This document shows, piece after piece, positions 34,186 through 43,860 of a stretch of 64,000 nucleotides of DNA (position 1 is the stretch's first letter; every line of letters begins with the position of its first letter). Made by a program: the position numbers and the translations under genes. The DNA is taken from positions 1,736,001-1,800,000 of the forward strand of contig OZ257148.1 in assembly GCA_965279285.1 (NCBI GenBank), given 5' to 3'. The notes below the pieces were generated by a model. The model ran no database searches, had not been told where the DNA came from, and saw nothing but the letters and a program-made list of their open reading frames with translations. This stretch comes from G965279335 sp965279285. GTDB lineage: Bacteria > Pseudomonadota > Gammaproteobacteria > DSM-16500.

Positions 34186-34213
34186 TTGTAAAACTGACTT
34201 TTAGTAGTAAAAT
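34186..34213 (+). promoter_or_regulatory. Possible sigma-70 promoter of sdhCDAB
   Basis: TTGTAA and TAAAAT are separated by 16 bp and lie 38 bp upstream of the sdhC GTG. Each box is close to the consensus. No other better match was seen in the gap. It is an eyeball match, not a scored prediction. Confidence 0.4.
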
Positions 34214-34250
34214 ATCATCTAAGATTAATTTATGGGGAAATAATCAAACT

Positions 34251-34625
34251 GTGAGCGACCAAAGACCTAAAAATTTAAATATTTTCACGATTAAGCAGCC
34301 AATTCCTGCTATAGCATCGATTTTGCATCGTATTTCAGGAATTATTCTTTTTTTAGCAATTCCATTGTTATTGTGGGGCTTGCATGCGTCATTGAGCTCT
34401 CAAGAGAGCTTTGATTCCTTACACCAAACACTGACTACGCCATGCTCAAAGTTCATTATCTGGAGTTTGCTCTCAGCATTTTTGTATCATTTTGTTGCTG
34501 GAATTCGTCATTTACTTATGGATGTTAATATTGGCGTTAGTTTAAAAAGCGGTCGATTATCAGCGTTTACTACGCTGTTGATAGCATTATTACTTATTAT
34601 ATTAACAGGAATTTGGTTATGGTAA
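34251..34625 (+). CDS. sdhC: Succinate dehydrogenase cytochrome b556 subunit
   Basis: A 124-residue membrane anchor with three helices. The family motif KPIPAIASILHRISG-type (here IKQPIPAIASILHRISGIILF) and the haem-ligand region FLYHFVAGIRHLLMD are present. The start is a GTG at 34251 with GGGGA upstream. It is the first gene of sdhCDAB-sucABCD, and sdhD overlaps its end by 7 bp. Confidence 0.94.
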   Translation: MSDQRPKNLNIFTIKQPIPAIASILHRISGIILFLAIPLLLWGLHASLSSQESFDSLHQTLTTPCSKFIIWSLLSAFLYHFVAGIRHLLMDVNIGVSLKSGRLSAFTTLLIALLLIILTGIWLW

Positions 34626-34969
34626 AATCCGTATTAGGTGTAAATCATCGCGGATTGACTGATTGGTTTATGCAGCGCGTTTCAGCATTAGTCATGATTG
34701 TTTACTCAATTGCTTTGATGGTGTTTTTCTTTAAACATTCTTCTGGGCTTACTTTTAATGATTGGCATGATTTATTTGCTCAGTTGTGGATGAAAGTCGC
34801 CACTTTATTAATGCTTTCTTTGCTTTTGTATCATGCATGGGTAGGCATGTGGACCGTTTTTACTGATTACGTAAAACCGTATGTATTACGCGTGGTTTTA
34901 TACGTTGTCGTTTTATTAGCTCTTGTAGCCTTCTTTTTTGAGGGCGCATTGATATTATGGGGTGCTTAA
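34619..34969 (+). CDS. sdhD: Succinate dehydrogenase membrane anchor subunit
   Basis: A 116-residue three-helix subunit, with GVNHRGLTDWFMQRVSALVMIVYSI at the N-terminus and LLYHAWVGMWTVFTDYVKP holding the haem-ligand His. The ATG at 34619 overlaps the sdhC stop (ATGGTAA). An upstream in-frame TTG at 34613 is unlikely. It forms the quinone site with SdhC. Confidence 0.94.
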   Translation: MVKSVLGVNHRGLTDWFMQRVSALVMIVYSIALMVFFFKHSSGLTFNDWHDLFAQLWMKVATLLMLSLLLYHAWVGMWTVFTDYVKPYVLRVVLYVVVLLALVAFFFEGALILWGA

Positions 34970-34972
34970 CCA

Positions 34973-36730
34973 ATGAGTCTCGCTACACATACGTTTGATG
35001 CAGTTATCGTCGGTGGCGGCGGTGCTGGTTTGCGCGCTTCTTTAGAATTAGCTCAATCTGGATTGAATGTTGCTGTTATTTCAAAAGTTTTTCCAACGCG
35101 GTCACATACGGTTTCTGCACAAGGTGGTATTAACGCTGCGTTAGGTAATACAGATGGTCCAGATGATTGGCGTTGGCATATGTATGATACGGTCATGGGT
35201 TCTGATTTTTTAGGTGATCAGGATGCTATTGAGTATATGTGTAAATTTGCGCCAGAAACTATTTATGAACTAGAGCATATGGGCTTACCTTTTTCTCGGT
35301 TAGATAATGGTAAAATCTATCAACGTGCTTTTGGTGGTCAAACCCGTAATTTTGGTGGTGAATTAGCGCATCGTACTTGTTGCGCTGAAGATCGTACTGG
35401 CCATGCTATGTTACATACGCTTTACCAAATGAATATAAAAGCGAAAGCCAAATTTTTTAATGAATGGTTTGCCATTGATTTAGTTAAAACCGATGCTGGA
35501 ATTTCTGGTGTTATTGCGATGAGTATTGAAACCGGTGAAATGGTGCTTCTCAAGGCAAGAGCAACCATTTTAGCAACGGGTGGTGCAGGTCGAATATTTC
35601 AGTCCACAACCAATGCATTAATTAATACCGGTGATGGTTTTGGTATGGCATTGCGTGCGGGCTTACCTTTACAAGATATGGAGTTTTGGCAATTTCATCC
35701 AACAGGTATTGCTGGAGCGGGTGTATTAGTGACGGAAGGTAGTCGCGGTGAGGGTGGTTATTTAGTTAATAAAGACGGTGAGCGTTTTATGGAACGTTAT
35801 GCCCCTCATTTAAAAGATTTATCTTGTCGCGATGTTGTAGCGCGCTCAGCCACTATTGAAATTCGTGAAGGTCGTGGTTGTGGTCCTAAAGGTGATTATG
35901 TTTTATTAAAATTGGATCATTTAGGCGAAGATGTTATTAATAAACGCTTACCCGGCATTCGTGATTTAGCCAAAACATTTGCGGGTGTTGACCCAATTAA
36001 AGATCCTATTCCGGTTATTCCTACTTGTCATTATTTAATGGGCGGGATTCCGACCAATGTGAATGCTCAAGTGCTGAGTGTCAAAAATGGCCAAGATTAT
36101 GTTGTTGAAGGACTTTATGCGGCAGGTGAGTGTGCCTGTGTTTCAGTTCATGGCGCGAATCGATTAGGTGCTAATTCATTATTAGATATTGTTGTTTTTG
36201 GTCGAGCGGCGGGCTTGCATGTGCAGCAAAGTGTGCGTGAAGGTTTAGGTTATCGGGAGCCTTCGCAATACGATATTGATGCAGCACTTGCACGAGTTAA
36301 TCGCTGGAATACCAATCAAAAAGGTGAAAGTGTTGAAGAAATTCGTTCTTCTTTACAAAAAGTCATGCAAGATGATTTTGGTGTATTTAGAACAGCAGAT
36401 GCAATGCAAAAAGGATTTGAAAAATTAGAAAAGTTACAAGAACGTTTACAATTTGCGGCAATTAAAGATAAGAGTCAGTGTTTTAATACTTCGCGTATTG
36501 AAGCACTTGAATTAGATAATTTAATGGCAACGGCGATTTCAACGGCGTATTTAGCGAATGAACGTACTGAGAGTCGTGGTGCGCATGCGCGTTATGATTA
36601 TCCAGAGCGTGATGATAAAAATTGGTTAAAGCATTCTTTATATTTTGCTGATGGCCAAATTGGATTTCGTCCTATTAACATGAAGCCACTTGAAGTTGAT
36701 GCTATTGTGCTTCAAGACCGTGAACATTAA
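34973..36730 (+). CDS. sdhA: Succinate dehydrogenase flavoprotein subunit
   Basis: A 585-residue FAD subunit oxidising succinate to fumarate. The FAD-binding AVIVGGGGAGLRASLELAQSG is near the N-terminus, and the covalent flavin His is in SHTVSAQGGINAALGN. The substrate region QFHPTGIAGAGVLVTEGSRGEGG and the dicarboxylate-binding ESRGAHARYDYPERDD are also present. Length is normal. It lies 3 bp after sdhD and 12 bp before sdhB. Confidence 0.98.
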   Translation: MSLATHTFDAVIVGGGGAGLRASLELAQSGLNVAVISKVFPTRSHTVSAQGGINAALGNTDGPDDWRWHMYDTVMGSDFLGDQDAIEYMCKFAPETIYELEHMGLPFSRLDNGKIYQRAFGGQTRNFGGELAHRTCCAEDRTGHAMLHTLYQMNIKAKAKFFNEWFAIDLVKTDAGISGVIAMSIETGEMVLLKARATILATGGAGRIFQSTTNALINTGDGFGMALRAGLPLQDMEFWQFHPTGIAGAGVLVTEGSRGEGGYLVNKDGERFMERYAPHLKDLSCRDVVARSATIEIREGRGCGPKGDYVLLKLDHLGEDVINKRLPGIRDLAKTFAGVDPIKDPIPVIPTCHYLMGGIPTNVNAQVLSVKNGQDYVVEGLYAAGECACVSVHGANRLGANSLLDIVVFGRAAGLHVQQSVREGLGYREPSQYDIDAALARVNRWNTNQKGESVEEIRSSLQKVMQDDFGVFRTADAMQKGFEKLEKLQERLQFAAIKDKSQCFNTSRIEALELDNLMATAISTAYLANERTESRGAHARYDYPERDDKNWLKHSLYFADGQIGFRPINMKPLEVDAIVLQDREH

Positions 36731-36742
36731 GAGGATAAAATA

Positions 36743-37441
36743 ATGCGTTTTTCAATTTATCGATATAATCCTGAAGTAGATCAAAAACCTTATATGCAAG
36801 ATTTTGATTTGGATGTCAAAGAGCATAGTTGTCATATGGTGCTTGATGCTTTATTAGCAATTAAAAATTTTCTTGATGATAGTTTTACTTTGCGCCGTTC
36901 TTGTCGTGAAGGTGTATGCGGTTCTGATGGTATGAATATCAATGGCAAAAATGGTTTAGCATGTACAACGCCTTTATCTGCATTAAAGGAGCCTATTGTC
37001 ATTCGACCATTGCCTGGACTACCAGTTATTCGTGATCTAGTTGTGGATATGACACAATTTTATCAGCAGTATGAAAAAGTTCAGCCTTATTTACAAAACA
37101 GTGATCCCGCTCCAGCTAAAGAGCGATTACAATCGCCTGAAGAAAGAGCCAAATTAGATGGATTATATGAATGTATTTTATGTGCTTGTTGTTCTAGCTC
37201 ATGTCCATCGTATTGGTGGAATCCAGATAAATTTGTAGGCCCAGCCAGTTTATTACAGGCTTATCGTTTTATATCGGATAGTCGTGACACTGAAACGACT
37301 AAACGATTAGCTAATTTAGTTGATCCGTTTAGTGTGTTTCGTTGCCGAGGCATTATGAATTGTGTAGATGTTTGTCCTAAGGGGTTAAATCCTACTAAAG
37401 CAATTAACCACATTAAAGAAAGAATGCTGAAAGAAACATAA
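36743..37441 (+). CDS. sdhB: Succinate dehydrogenase iron-sulfur subunit
   Basis: A 232-residue subunit that carries electrons from SdhA to the membrane. The [2Fe-2S] site is SCREGVCGSDGMNINGKNGLAC. The [4Fe-4S] and [3Fe-4S] cysteines are in CILCACCSSSCPSYWW and CRGIMNCVDVCPKGLNP. Full length. AGGAT lies upstream of the ATG. It ends 36 bp before sucA. Confidence 0.98.
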   Translation: MRFSIYRYNPEVDQKPYMQDFDLDVKEHSCHMVLDALLAIKNFLDDSFTLRRSCREGVCGSDGMNINGKNGLACTTPLSALKEPIVIRPLPGLPVIRDLVVDMTQFYQQYEKVQPYLQNSDPAPAKERLQSPEERAKLDGLYECILCACCSSSCPSYWWNPDKFVGPASLLQAYRFISDSRDTETTKRLANLVDPFSVFRCRGIMNCVDVCPKGLNPTKAINHIKERMLKET

Positions 37442-37477
37442 CTATTTCACTACAAAACAGCAAATACAATAATTTAG

Positions 37478-40306
37478 ATGAGTGTTTTTATCATGAACGT
37501 TAAACAAAAATCGATGCAAGAGTTGCGGAAAGATTCTTATATTTCTGCTGAAAATGACACTTATTTAGAAAATTTATACGAAACTTATCTTGATAATCCT
37601 GAAGCAGTAAGCGCCGAATGGCGAAATTACTTTGCTCAATTAGCAGGCGCTAATGATGTGTCTCATGCCGATATTCGGCATTATTTTCAGCAATTAGCGC
37701 AAACATCAGCAAAAATGAATATGACGCAAGGTGTGGATTTGCATCATGAGCGCCAACAAGAAAAAGTCATTGATTTAATTAATGCCTATCGTCGTTTAGG
37801 TCATTTGCGAGCGGATATTGATCCTTTAGGTTTGTATCAAGGTTTTAATAATCCGACACTTGACTTAGCTTATTATGGATTGAGCGAAGCAGATTATAAT
37901 ACAGTATTTGATGTTGGAACATTTGCCGGACTTAATAAATCTTCAGCGTCATTAAAAGAGATTATTGATGGTTTACGGAAAGTCTATTGTGGAACTATCG
38001 GCATCGAGTATATGTATATTAATCGACTCGAAGAAGTTTCATGGTTACAGCAGCGTATGGAACAACAATGGCCTACCTTTGTACCAACAAAAGAGGAACG
38101 TCTACGAATATTAGATCGTTTAATTGTTGCGGATGGTTTAGAAAAATATATTGGTTTTAAATATGTTGGTCAAAAACGATTTTCATTAGAAGGTGGCGAT
38201 AGTTTAATTCCTTTATTAGATACTTTGGTAACACGCAGTGCTGAAGTTGGTGTTAAAGAAGTCATTATTGGCATGGCACATCGCGGACGCTTAAATGTAT
38301 TAGTGAATGTGTTAGGTAAAGAAGCTAATACTATTTTTGCAGGATTTGAAGGTAAAAATATTGATGAATCTAGCTCGGGTGATGTGAAATATCACTTAGG
38401 TTATTCTTCGGATGTAAAAACAAAATTTGGTCCAGCGCATCTTGCTTTAGCATTTAATCCATCGCATTTAGAAATTGTTTCACCTGTTGTACAAGGTTCT
38501 GTGCGGTCAAGACAACGTCGACGTCGTGACACCGAGCACAAACTAGCGATGCCGATTCAATTGCATGGTGATGCAGCATTTGCTGGTCAAGGTGTTGTGA
38601 TGGAAACATTTAATATGTCGCAAGCCCGTTGGTTTACAGTGGGTGGCTCTATTCATATTGTTATTAATAATCAAGTCGGTTTTACTACTAGCAATCCACT
38701 TGATGCTCGTTCCGGAATTTATTGTACTGATATTTCAAAAATGGTTGAAGCACCGATATTGCATGTGAATGGTAATGATCCAGAAGCGGTTTTCTTTGCC
38801 GCACAATTAGCTGTTGATTATCGCAATGTGTTTAAACGTGATGTCGTGATTGATATGGTTTGTTATCGACGTCATGGCCATAACGAAGCAGATGAACCTT
38901 CTGCAACGCAGCCATTAATGTATAAAGTGATTAAAGCCATGCAACCTACATGCAGTCTCTATGCGCAAAAGTTAGTAGCTGCCGGTATTGTTGATGATAA
39001 AACAGAGAAAGCATTAGCGGACAATTATCGAAATAAATTAGATGCTGGAGAAAGCGTTGTTGAGCTAGTAAAAGATGTTGCGGCTTATGAGTTTTCTTAT
39101 AGCTGGGAACCGTTTGAAAATAAGCAGTGGGATCAAAAAGTTTCAACCGCGTTACCGTTAAAGAAAATAAAAGCATTAGGCGCAGCACTCGATATTCTTC
39201 CACCGGGTTTTGTGGTTCAGCCGCAAGTTAAAAAAATGCTAGAAATGCGCCAAAAAATGACAGCAGGTGAAGCTCCACTTAACTGGGGTTATGCAGAAAC
39301 CTTAGCTTATGCGACTTTATTAGACGAAGGCTATCCTATTCGGTTATGTGGACAAGACTCAGGACGCGGAACATTTGCGCATCGGCATGCAGTATTACAT
39401 GATCAAAATGCAGGTGAAATTTATATTCCATTAAGTCATGTTTCTCCTAAGCAAGTGCAAATTAATATTATTGATTCTCTATTGTCTGAAGAAGCCGTGT
39501 TAGCATTTGAATATGGTTTTGCTTCTGCTGAGCCAAACAATTTAGTGATATGGGAAGCTCAATTTGGTGATTTTGCTAATGGAGCTCAGGTTGTATTTGA
39601 TCAGTTCATTAGTTCAGGCGAGCAGAAGTGGGGAAGACTTTGTGGTTTGGTCATGTTCTTGCCGCACGGTTATGAAGGCCAAGGACCAGAGCATTCATCA
39701 GCACGTTTAGAGCGTTATTTACAGCTTTGCGCGCAACAAAATATGCAGGTTTGTGTGCCAACTACACCAGCGCAAATTTATCATATGTTACGTCGACAAA
39801 TGTTACGTCCTTATCGTAAACCGCTTATTGTAATGACACCAAAAAGCATATTGCGCCATCCTTTAGCTATTTCGAGTTTAGAAGATTTGGCGCAAGGAGA
39901 GTTTCAAGTTGTTATTCCAGAAAAAGATGAATTAGATATTAAAAAAATAGATCGATTAATTTTGTGCTCCGGTAAAGTTTATTATGATTTATTAGAAAAA
40001 CGTCGCGAGCAAAAATTAAATAATGTTGCTATCGTTCGAATTGAGCAACTTTATCCATTTCCTGATGTGCGTTTAAAAGAAGTATTAGCTCTTTATAAAG
40101 ATGTAAAAGAAATTATTTGGTGTCAAGAAGAGCCAGAAAACCAAGGTTCATGGTTTTTCGTGCAGCGTCATTTGTTGAGCTGTTTGAACAAAAATCAAGA
40201 ATTACAATATGTTGGCAGAAGTGCATCAGCATCACCCGCAGTAGGTTATTTGTCTGTGCATTTAAAAGAACAAGCGGCATTGGTTAGTAAAGCGTTAAGT
40301 AAATAA
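37478..40306 (+). CDS. sucA: 2-oxoglutarate dehydrogenase E1 component
   Basis: A thiamine-diphosphate enzyme (942 residues from the first ATG) that decarboxylates 2-oxoglutarate. N-terminal NTYLENLYETYLDNPEAVSAEWR-like region, then GMAHRGRLNVLVNVLG, the ThDP-binding GDAAFAGQGVVMETFNMS ... NNQVGFTT, and HGYEGQGPEHSSARLERYLQL in the transketolase-like C-terminal domain. The start is either ATG 37478 or ATG 37493; neither has a strong ribosome binding site. It follows sdhB closely and is likely in the same operon. No lpd (E3) gene is in the window. Confidence 0.97.
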   Translation: MSVFIMNVKQKSMQELRKDSYISAENDTYLENLYETYLDNPEAVSAEWRNYFAQLAGANDVSHADIRHYFQQLAQTSAKMNMTQGVDLHHERQQEKVIDLINAYRRLGHLRADIDPLGLYQGFNNPTLDLAYYGLSEADYNTVFDVGTFAGLNKSSASLKEIIDGLRKVYCGTIGIEYMYINRLEEVSWLQQRMEQQWPTFVPTKEERLRILDRLIVADGLEKYIGFKYVGQKRFSLEGGDSLIPLLDTLVTRSAEVGVKEVIIGMAHRGRLNVLVNVLGKEANTIFAGFEGKNIDESSSGDVKYHLGYSSDVKTKFGPAHLALAFNPSHLEIVSPVVQGSVRSRQRRRRDTEHKLAMPIQLHGDAAFAGQGVVMETFNMSQARWFTVGGSIHIVINNQVGFTTSNPLDARSGIYCTDISKMVEAPILHVNGNDPEAVFFAAQLAVDYRNVFKRDVVIDMVCYRRHGHNEADEPSATQPLMYKVIKAMQPTCSLYAQKLVAAGIVDDKTEKALADNYRNKLDAGESVVELVKDVAAYEFSYSWEPFENKQWDQKVSTALPLKKIKALGAALDILPPGFVVQPQVKKMLEMRQKMTAGEAPLNWGYAETLAYATLLDEGYPIRLCGQDSGRGTFAHRHAVLHDQNAGEIYIPLSHVSPKQVQINIIDSLLSEEAVLAFEYGFASAEPNNLVIWEAQFGDFANGAQVVFDQFISSGEQKWGRLCGLVMFLPHGYEGQGPEHSSARLERYLQLCAQQNMQVCVPTTPAQIYHMLRRQMLRPYRKPLIVMTPKSILRHPLAISSLEDLAQGEFQVVIPEKDELDIKKIDRLILCSGKVYYDLLEKRREQKLNNVAIVRIEQLYPFPDVRLKEVLALYKDVKEIIWCQEEPENQGSWFFVQRHLLSCLNKNQELQYVGRSASASPAVGYLSVHLKEQAALVSKALSK

Positions 40307-40308
40307 GC

Positions 40309-40356
40309 GTCATTGTGAGTATAAGCATGTCATTGCGAGCGTAAGCGAAGCAATCC
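40309..40356. repeat. TCATTGCGAGC/GCGAAGCAATCC dispersed repeat
   Basis: GTCATTGCGAGCGTAAGCGA continues into AGCAATCC, preceded by a partial copy GTCATTGTGAGTATAAGCAT. The same motif pair occurs inside the MITE at 12378-12550. It lies between sucA and sucB. Confidence 0.7.
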
Positions 40357-40383
40357 AAAATTATTTTTTTAGGAATAAATAAA

Positions 40384-41535
40384 ATGACTACAGAAGTAAA
40401 AGTCCCCATGTTACCCGAATCTATTGCTGATGCGACGATTGCTACATGGCATAAAAAAGCAGGCGACAGTGTATCACGTGATGAAAATTTGATGGACTTA
40501 GAAACTGATAAAGTCATGTTAGAAGTTCCATCCCCTGTTGATGGAGTTATTAAAGAAATTATTAAAAAAGCGGGTGATGTAGTACAAGCTAATCAAGTTG
40601 TTGCTATTATCGAAGCAGGCGCTGCAGCACCAGCTAAGCCGGCAGCAGCAAAAATAAGCGCACCCGCTGCCACAACCCCTACAACAGCTGCTCCTGCAGC
40701 AAGCAGCACTGCTTTAAGCCCATCCGTGCGTCGGGTTGTGGCTGAGCATGAAGTCGATGTTTCTCAAGTAACAGGAACAGGTAAAAGCGGTCGTCTTACC
40801 AAAGAAAATGTCATGTCAGCCATCGGTACAACCGGTCGCCCAGAAAAACGTGTGCCTATGACCCGTATGCGTGCCCGTATTGCTGAGAGATTGCTTGAAG
40901 TTTCTCAAACTACCGCGATGCTCACTACCTTTAATGAAATTAATTTAGAGCACGTAATGGATTTGCGTAGTCGTTACAAAGATAAATTTGAAAAAATGTA
41001 TAATGTTCGTTTAGGTTTTATGTCATTTTTTGTAAAAGCGGCTGTGGAAGCTTTAAAGCGTTTCCCCGCAGTTAATGCCTCAATCGATGGTAATGATATT
41101 GTTTATCACGGTTATTTTGATATTGGCGTTGCTGTATCAACAGATCGTGGCTTAGTTGTGCCCGTTTTACGCAATGCTGATCAAATGAGCATGGCTGAAA
41201 TTGAAGCTCAGATTGGTGAGTTTGCTCAAAAAGCACGAGCAGGCAAATTATCGATGGAAGAAATGCAAGGTGGAACCTTTACGATTACCAATGGTGGTGT
41301 TTTTGGTTCTTTATTATCAACACCGATATTGAATTCACCACAAAGCGCTATTTTAGGGATGCATAAAATTGATCAGCGCCCCATTGCTGTGAATAATCAA
41401 GTTGTTATCAAGCCGATGATGTATGTTGCTATGTCATACGATCACCGTATTATTGATGGCAAAGATTCAGTGGGTTTCTTAGTTACCATTAAAGAATATT
41501 TAGAAGATCCTGCACGTTTGTTGCTGCAAGTTTAA
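40384..41535 (+). CDS. sucB: 2-oxoglutarate dehydrogenase E2 component (dihydrolipoamide succinyltransferase)
   Basis: A 383-residue enzyme. One lipoyl domain (1-~77) carries the lipoylated Lys in LETDKVMLEV. An Ala/Pro-rich linker follows (~80-120), then the E3-binding domain (LSPSVRRVVAEHEVDVSQVTGTGKSGRLTKEDV-like) and the acyltransferase domain ending in MSYDHRIIDGKDSVGFL with the catalytic His-Asp. It is the core of the 2-oxoglutarate complex. Only a dispersed repeat separates it from sucA. Confidence 0.97.
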   Translation: MTTEVKVPMLPESIADATIATWHKKAGDSVSRDENLMDLETDKVMLEVPSPVDGVIKEIIKKAGDVVQANQVVAIIEAGAAAPAKPAAAKISAPAATTPTTAAPAASSTALSPSVRRVVAEHEVDVSQVTGTGKSGRLTKENVMSAIGTTGRPEKRVPMTRMRARIAERLLEVSQTTAMLTTFNEINLEHVMDLRSRYKDKFEKMYNVRLGFMSFFVKAAVEALKRFPAVNASIDGNDIVYHGYFDIGVAVSTDRGLVVPVLRNADQMSMAEIEAQIGEFAQKARAGKLSMEEMQGGTFTITNGGVFGSLLSTPILNSPQSAILGMHKIDQRPIAVNNQVVIKPMMYVAMSYDHRIIDGKDSVGFLVTIKEYLEDPARLLLQV

Positions 41536-41622
41536 TTCTGTATTATTATTCTTCAAAATTTCCATCTTCCCCTGTGTGGGGGGAGAGGGATTTTAATTAT
41601 TTTATAAACCGCGGAGAGTTGC

Positions 41623-42786
41623 ATGAATCTACATGAGTACCAAGCCAAGCAATTGCTGGCTGAATATGATTTACCTGTTTCATATGGTGAAGTTGCTAAA
41701 ACAGCTGCTGAGGCACTATTAATTGCTGATCGGCTTAAGACTAAGCGTTGGGTAGTTAAAGCGCAAGTTCATGCGGGTGGCCGTGGTAAAGCGGGTGGTG
41801 TAAAACTGGTTTCTACCAAAGATGAAATCACCCAAATGATTAATGGTTTGCTACATAAAAATTTAGTGACTTATCAAACAACAGCCGAAGGTCAGCCTGT
41901 TAATCAATTTTTAATTGAAGAACCTTGCGATATCGCACGAGAATTGTATTTAGGTGCAGTGATTGATCGTGCAAGTCAACGCGTTGTTTTTATGGCGTCT
42001 ACGGAAGGTGGTGTTGAAATCGAAAAAGTAGCGCATGAAACACCAGAAAAAATTCTTACCGTTACCATCGATCCTTTAGTGGGTGCTCAACCATTCCAAG
42101 CACGTGAATTAGGTTTTGCATTAGGCTTAACCGGCGATCAAATTAAACAATTTACCAAACTATTATTAGGTTTAAGTAAAATGTTTGTGGAAAAAGATTT
42201 AGCCTTACTCGAAATTAATCCGCTGGTTCTTACTAAAGATGGTTTTTTATTGTGTTTAGATGGCAAGATTACGATTGATGACAATGCACTTTATCGTCAA
42301 CCGGCATTACGTGCGATGCGTGATACCAGTCAAGAAGATGATCGTGAAAATCGTGCGCGTGAATGGGAATTAAATTATATTGCACTCGATGGCAATATTG
42401 GTTGCATGGTAAATGGCGCTGGTTTAGCTATGGCAACGATGGATTTAGTTAAGCTGCATGGCGGCAATCCCGCTAACTTTCTTGATGTCGGCGGTGGCGC
42501 AACAAAAGAACGTGTTACAGAAGCGTTCAAAATTATTTTATCGGATAAAAATGTTAAAGCTATTTTAGTTAATATTTTTGGTGGAATAGTGCGTTGTGAT
42601 TTGATTGCTGATGGCATCATTGGTGCAGTCACTGAAGTTGGCATGAGCTTGCCTGTTGTTGTTCGCCTTGAAGGAAATAACGCTGAATTAGGCGCGAAAA
42701 AACTCAGTGAAAGTGGTTTAAATATTATTCCGGCAGAAAGTTTTGATGACGCTGCTAAAAAAGTTGTTCAAGTTGCAGGTAAATAA
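41623..42786 (+). CDS. sucC: Succinyl-CoA synthetase beta subunit
   Basis: A 387-residue ATP-grasp subunit: MNLHEYQAKQLLAEYDLPV at the N-terminus, VKAQVHAGGRGKAGGVKL for nucleotide binding, and NPANFLDVGGGATKERVTEAF in the C-terminal CoA-ligase-like domain. It pairs with SucD to make ATP (or GTP) and succinate from succinyl-CoA. GGAGAG precedes the ATG. sucD starts 2 bp after its stop. Confidence 0.98.
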   Translation: MNLHEYQAKQLLAEYDLPVSYGEVAKTAAEALLIADRLKTKRWVVKAQVHAGGRGKAGGVKLVSTKDEITQMINGLLHKNLVTYQTTAEGQPVNQFLIEEPCDIARELYLGAVIDRASQRVVFMASTEGGVEIEKVAHETPEKILTVTIDPLVGAQPFQARELGFALGLTGDQIKQFTKLLLGLSKMFVEKDLALLEINPLVLTKDGFLLCLDGKITIDDNALYRQPALRAMRDTSQEDDRENRAREWELNYIALDGNIGCMVNGAGLAMATMDLVKLHGGNPANFLDVGGGATKERVTEAFKIILSDKNVKAILVNIFGGIVRCDLIADGIIGAVTEVGMSLPVVVRLEGNNAELGAKKLSESGLNIIPAESFDDAAKKVVQVAGK

Positions 42787-42788
42787 AT

Positions 42789-43673
42789 ATGAGTATTTTA
42801 ATTGATAAAAACACGAAAGTCATTTGCCAAGGATTCACTGGCAAGCAAGGTACGTTTCATTCTGAACAAGCGATTGCTTACGGAACTAAAATGGTTGGCG
42901 GCGTAACACCTGAAAAAGGTGGGCAAACGCATTTGGGTTTACCCGTTTTTAACACAGTAAAAGAAGCTTATCTTGCTACAAAAGCCGATGCTTCTGTTAT
43001 TTATGTTCCAGCACCTTTTTGTAAAGATTCTATTATCGAAGCAGTTGATGCAGGCATTAAATTAATTATCTGTATTACAGAAGGCATTCCTACATTAGAT
43101 ATGTTGTTAGTAAAAGATTATTTACGTCAACATCCAGGCGTTCGTTTAATTGGGCCTAATTGTCCGGGTGTGATTACTCCTGGTCAATGTAAAATTGGTA
43201 TTATGCCAGGTCAAATTCATCTTCCAGGTAAAGTTGGCATTGTTTCACGTTCAGGTACTTTAACGTATGAAGCAGTTAAACAAACAACAGACTTAGGTTT
43301 AGGTCAAAGTACTTGTGTTGGTATTGGTGGCGATCCTATTCCTGGTACTAATTTTATTGATGTTTTAGCTTTATTTGAAAAAGATCCACAAACCGAAGTA
43401 ATCATTATGGTGGGTGAAATTGGTGGATCAGCAGAAGATGAAGCAGCTGAATACATTAAAAAACATGTTACGAAACCGGTTGTTTCTTATATCGCGGGTG
43501 TAACAGCACCAGAAGGTAAGCGCATGGGGCACGCGGGTGCAATCATTGCGGGTGGTAAAGGAACGGCAGCAGAAAAATTTGCTATATTAGAAGCTGCTGG
43601 CGTACATACTGTTCAGTCACCTACTGAAATGGGTAAGATGGCGCAACGGTTGTTGGAGAAAGTAAAAGCTTAA
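42789..43673 (+). CDS. sucD: Succinyl-CoA synthetase alpha subunit
   Basis: A 294-residue subunit with the CoA-binding Rossmann domain (CQGFTGKQGTFHSEQAIAYGTKMVGGVTPEKGG). The phosphorylated His is in GKRMGHAGAIIAGGKGTAAEK. Full length. It is the last gene of the sdh-suc cluster, and a palindromic element follows 34 bp later. Confidence 0.98.
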   Translation: MSILIDKNTKVICQGFTGKQGTFHSEQAIAYGTKMVGGVTPEKGGQTHLGLPVFNTVKEAYLATKADASVIYVPAPFCKDSIIEAVDAGIKLIICITEGIPTLDMLLVKDYLRQHPGVRLIGPNCPGVITPGQCKIGIMPGQIHLPGKVGIVSRSGTLTYEAVKQTTDLGLGQSTCVGIGGDPIPGTNFIDVLALFEKDPQTEVIIMVGEIGGSAEDEAAEYIKKHVTKPVVSYIAGVTAPEGKRMGHAGAIIAGGKGTAAEKFAILEAAGVHTVQSPTEMGKMAQRLLEKVKA

Positions 43674-43706
43674 AAAAACAATAGGGTGGATGTGATAGAG
43701 GGGATG

Positions 43707-43828
43707 CTGGTGGGCACGCTGCGCTTTGCCCACCCTACAAAAGCATTACATTACAAAAATATTTTATAAAAATGTAGGGTGGGCAAAGCGCAGCGTGCCC
43801 ACCAACCTCCCTAGCCACTAAATAGTTA
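43707..43828. repeat. Palindromic element with a partial left end
   Basis: GGTGGGCACGCTGCGCTTTG faces its complement across an AT-rich loop. The right outer end, CTCCCTAGCCACTAAATAGT then TA, is typical, but the left outer end is degenerate. It separates sucD from serS. Confidence 0.85.
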
Positions 43829-43860
43829 AGCTATTAGTTTATCGCTAATAAGGAAATCCC

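Larger units (their letters stand above)
33890..34250. other. Divergent promoter region between gltA and sdhC
   Basis: This 361-bp gap contains a palindromic element (33919-34041) close to gltA and AT-rich sequence near sdhC, with a plausible sigma-70 promoter at 34186-34213. I found no gene in it. Confidence 0.6.

Noticed and set aside
41565..41602. Terminator or attenuator between sucB and sucC
   Set aside because: CTTCCCC and GGGGGGAG can pair, but the stem is short with G-U pairs, and no T-run follows directly.
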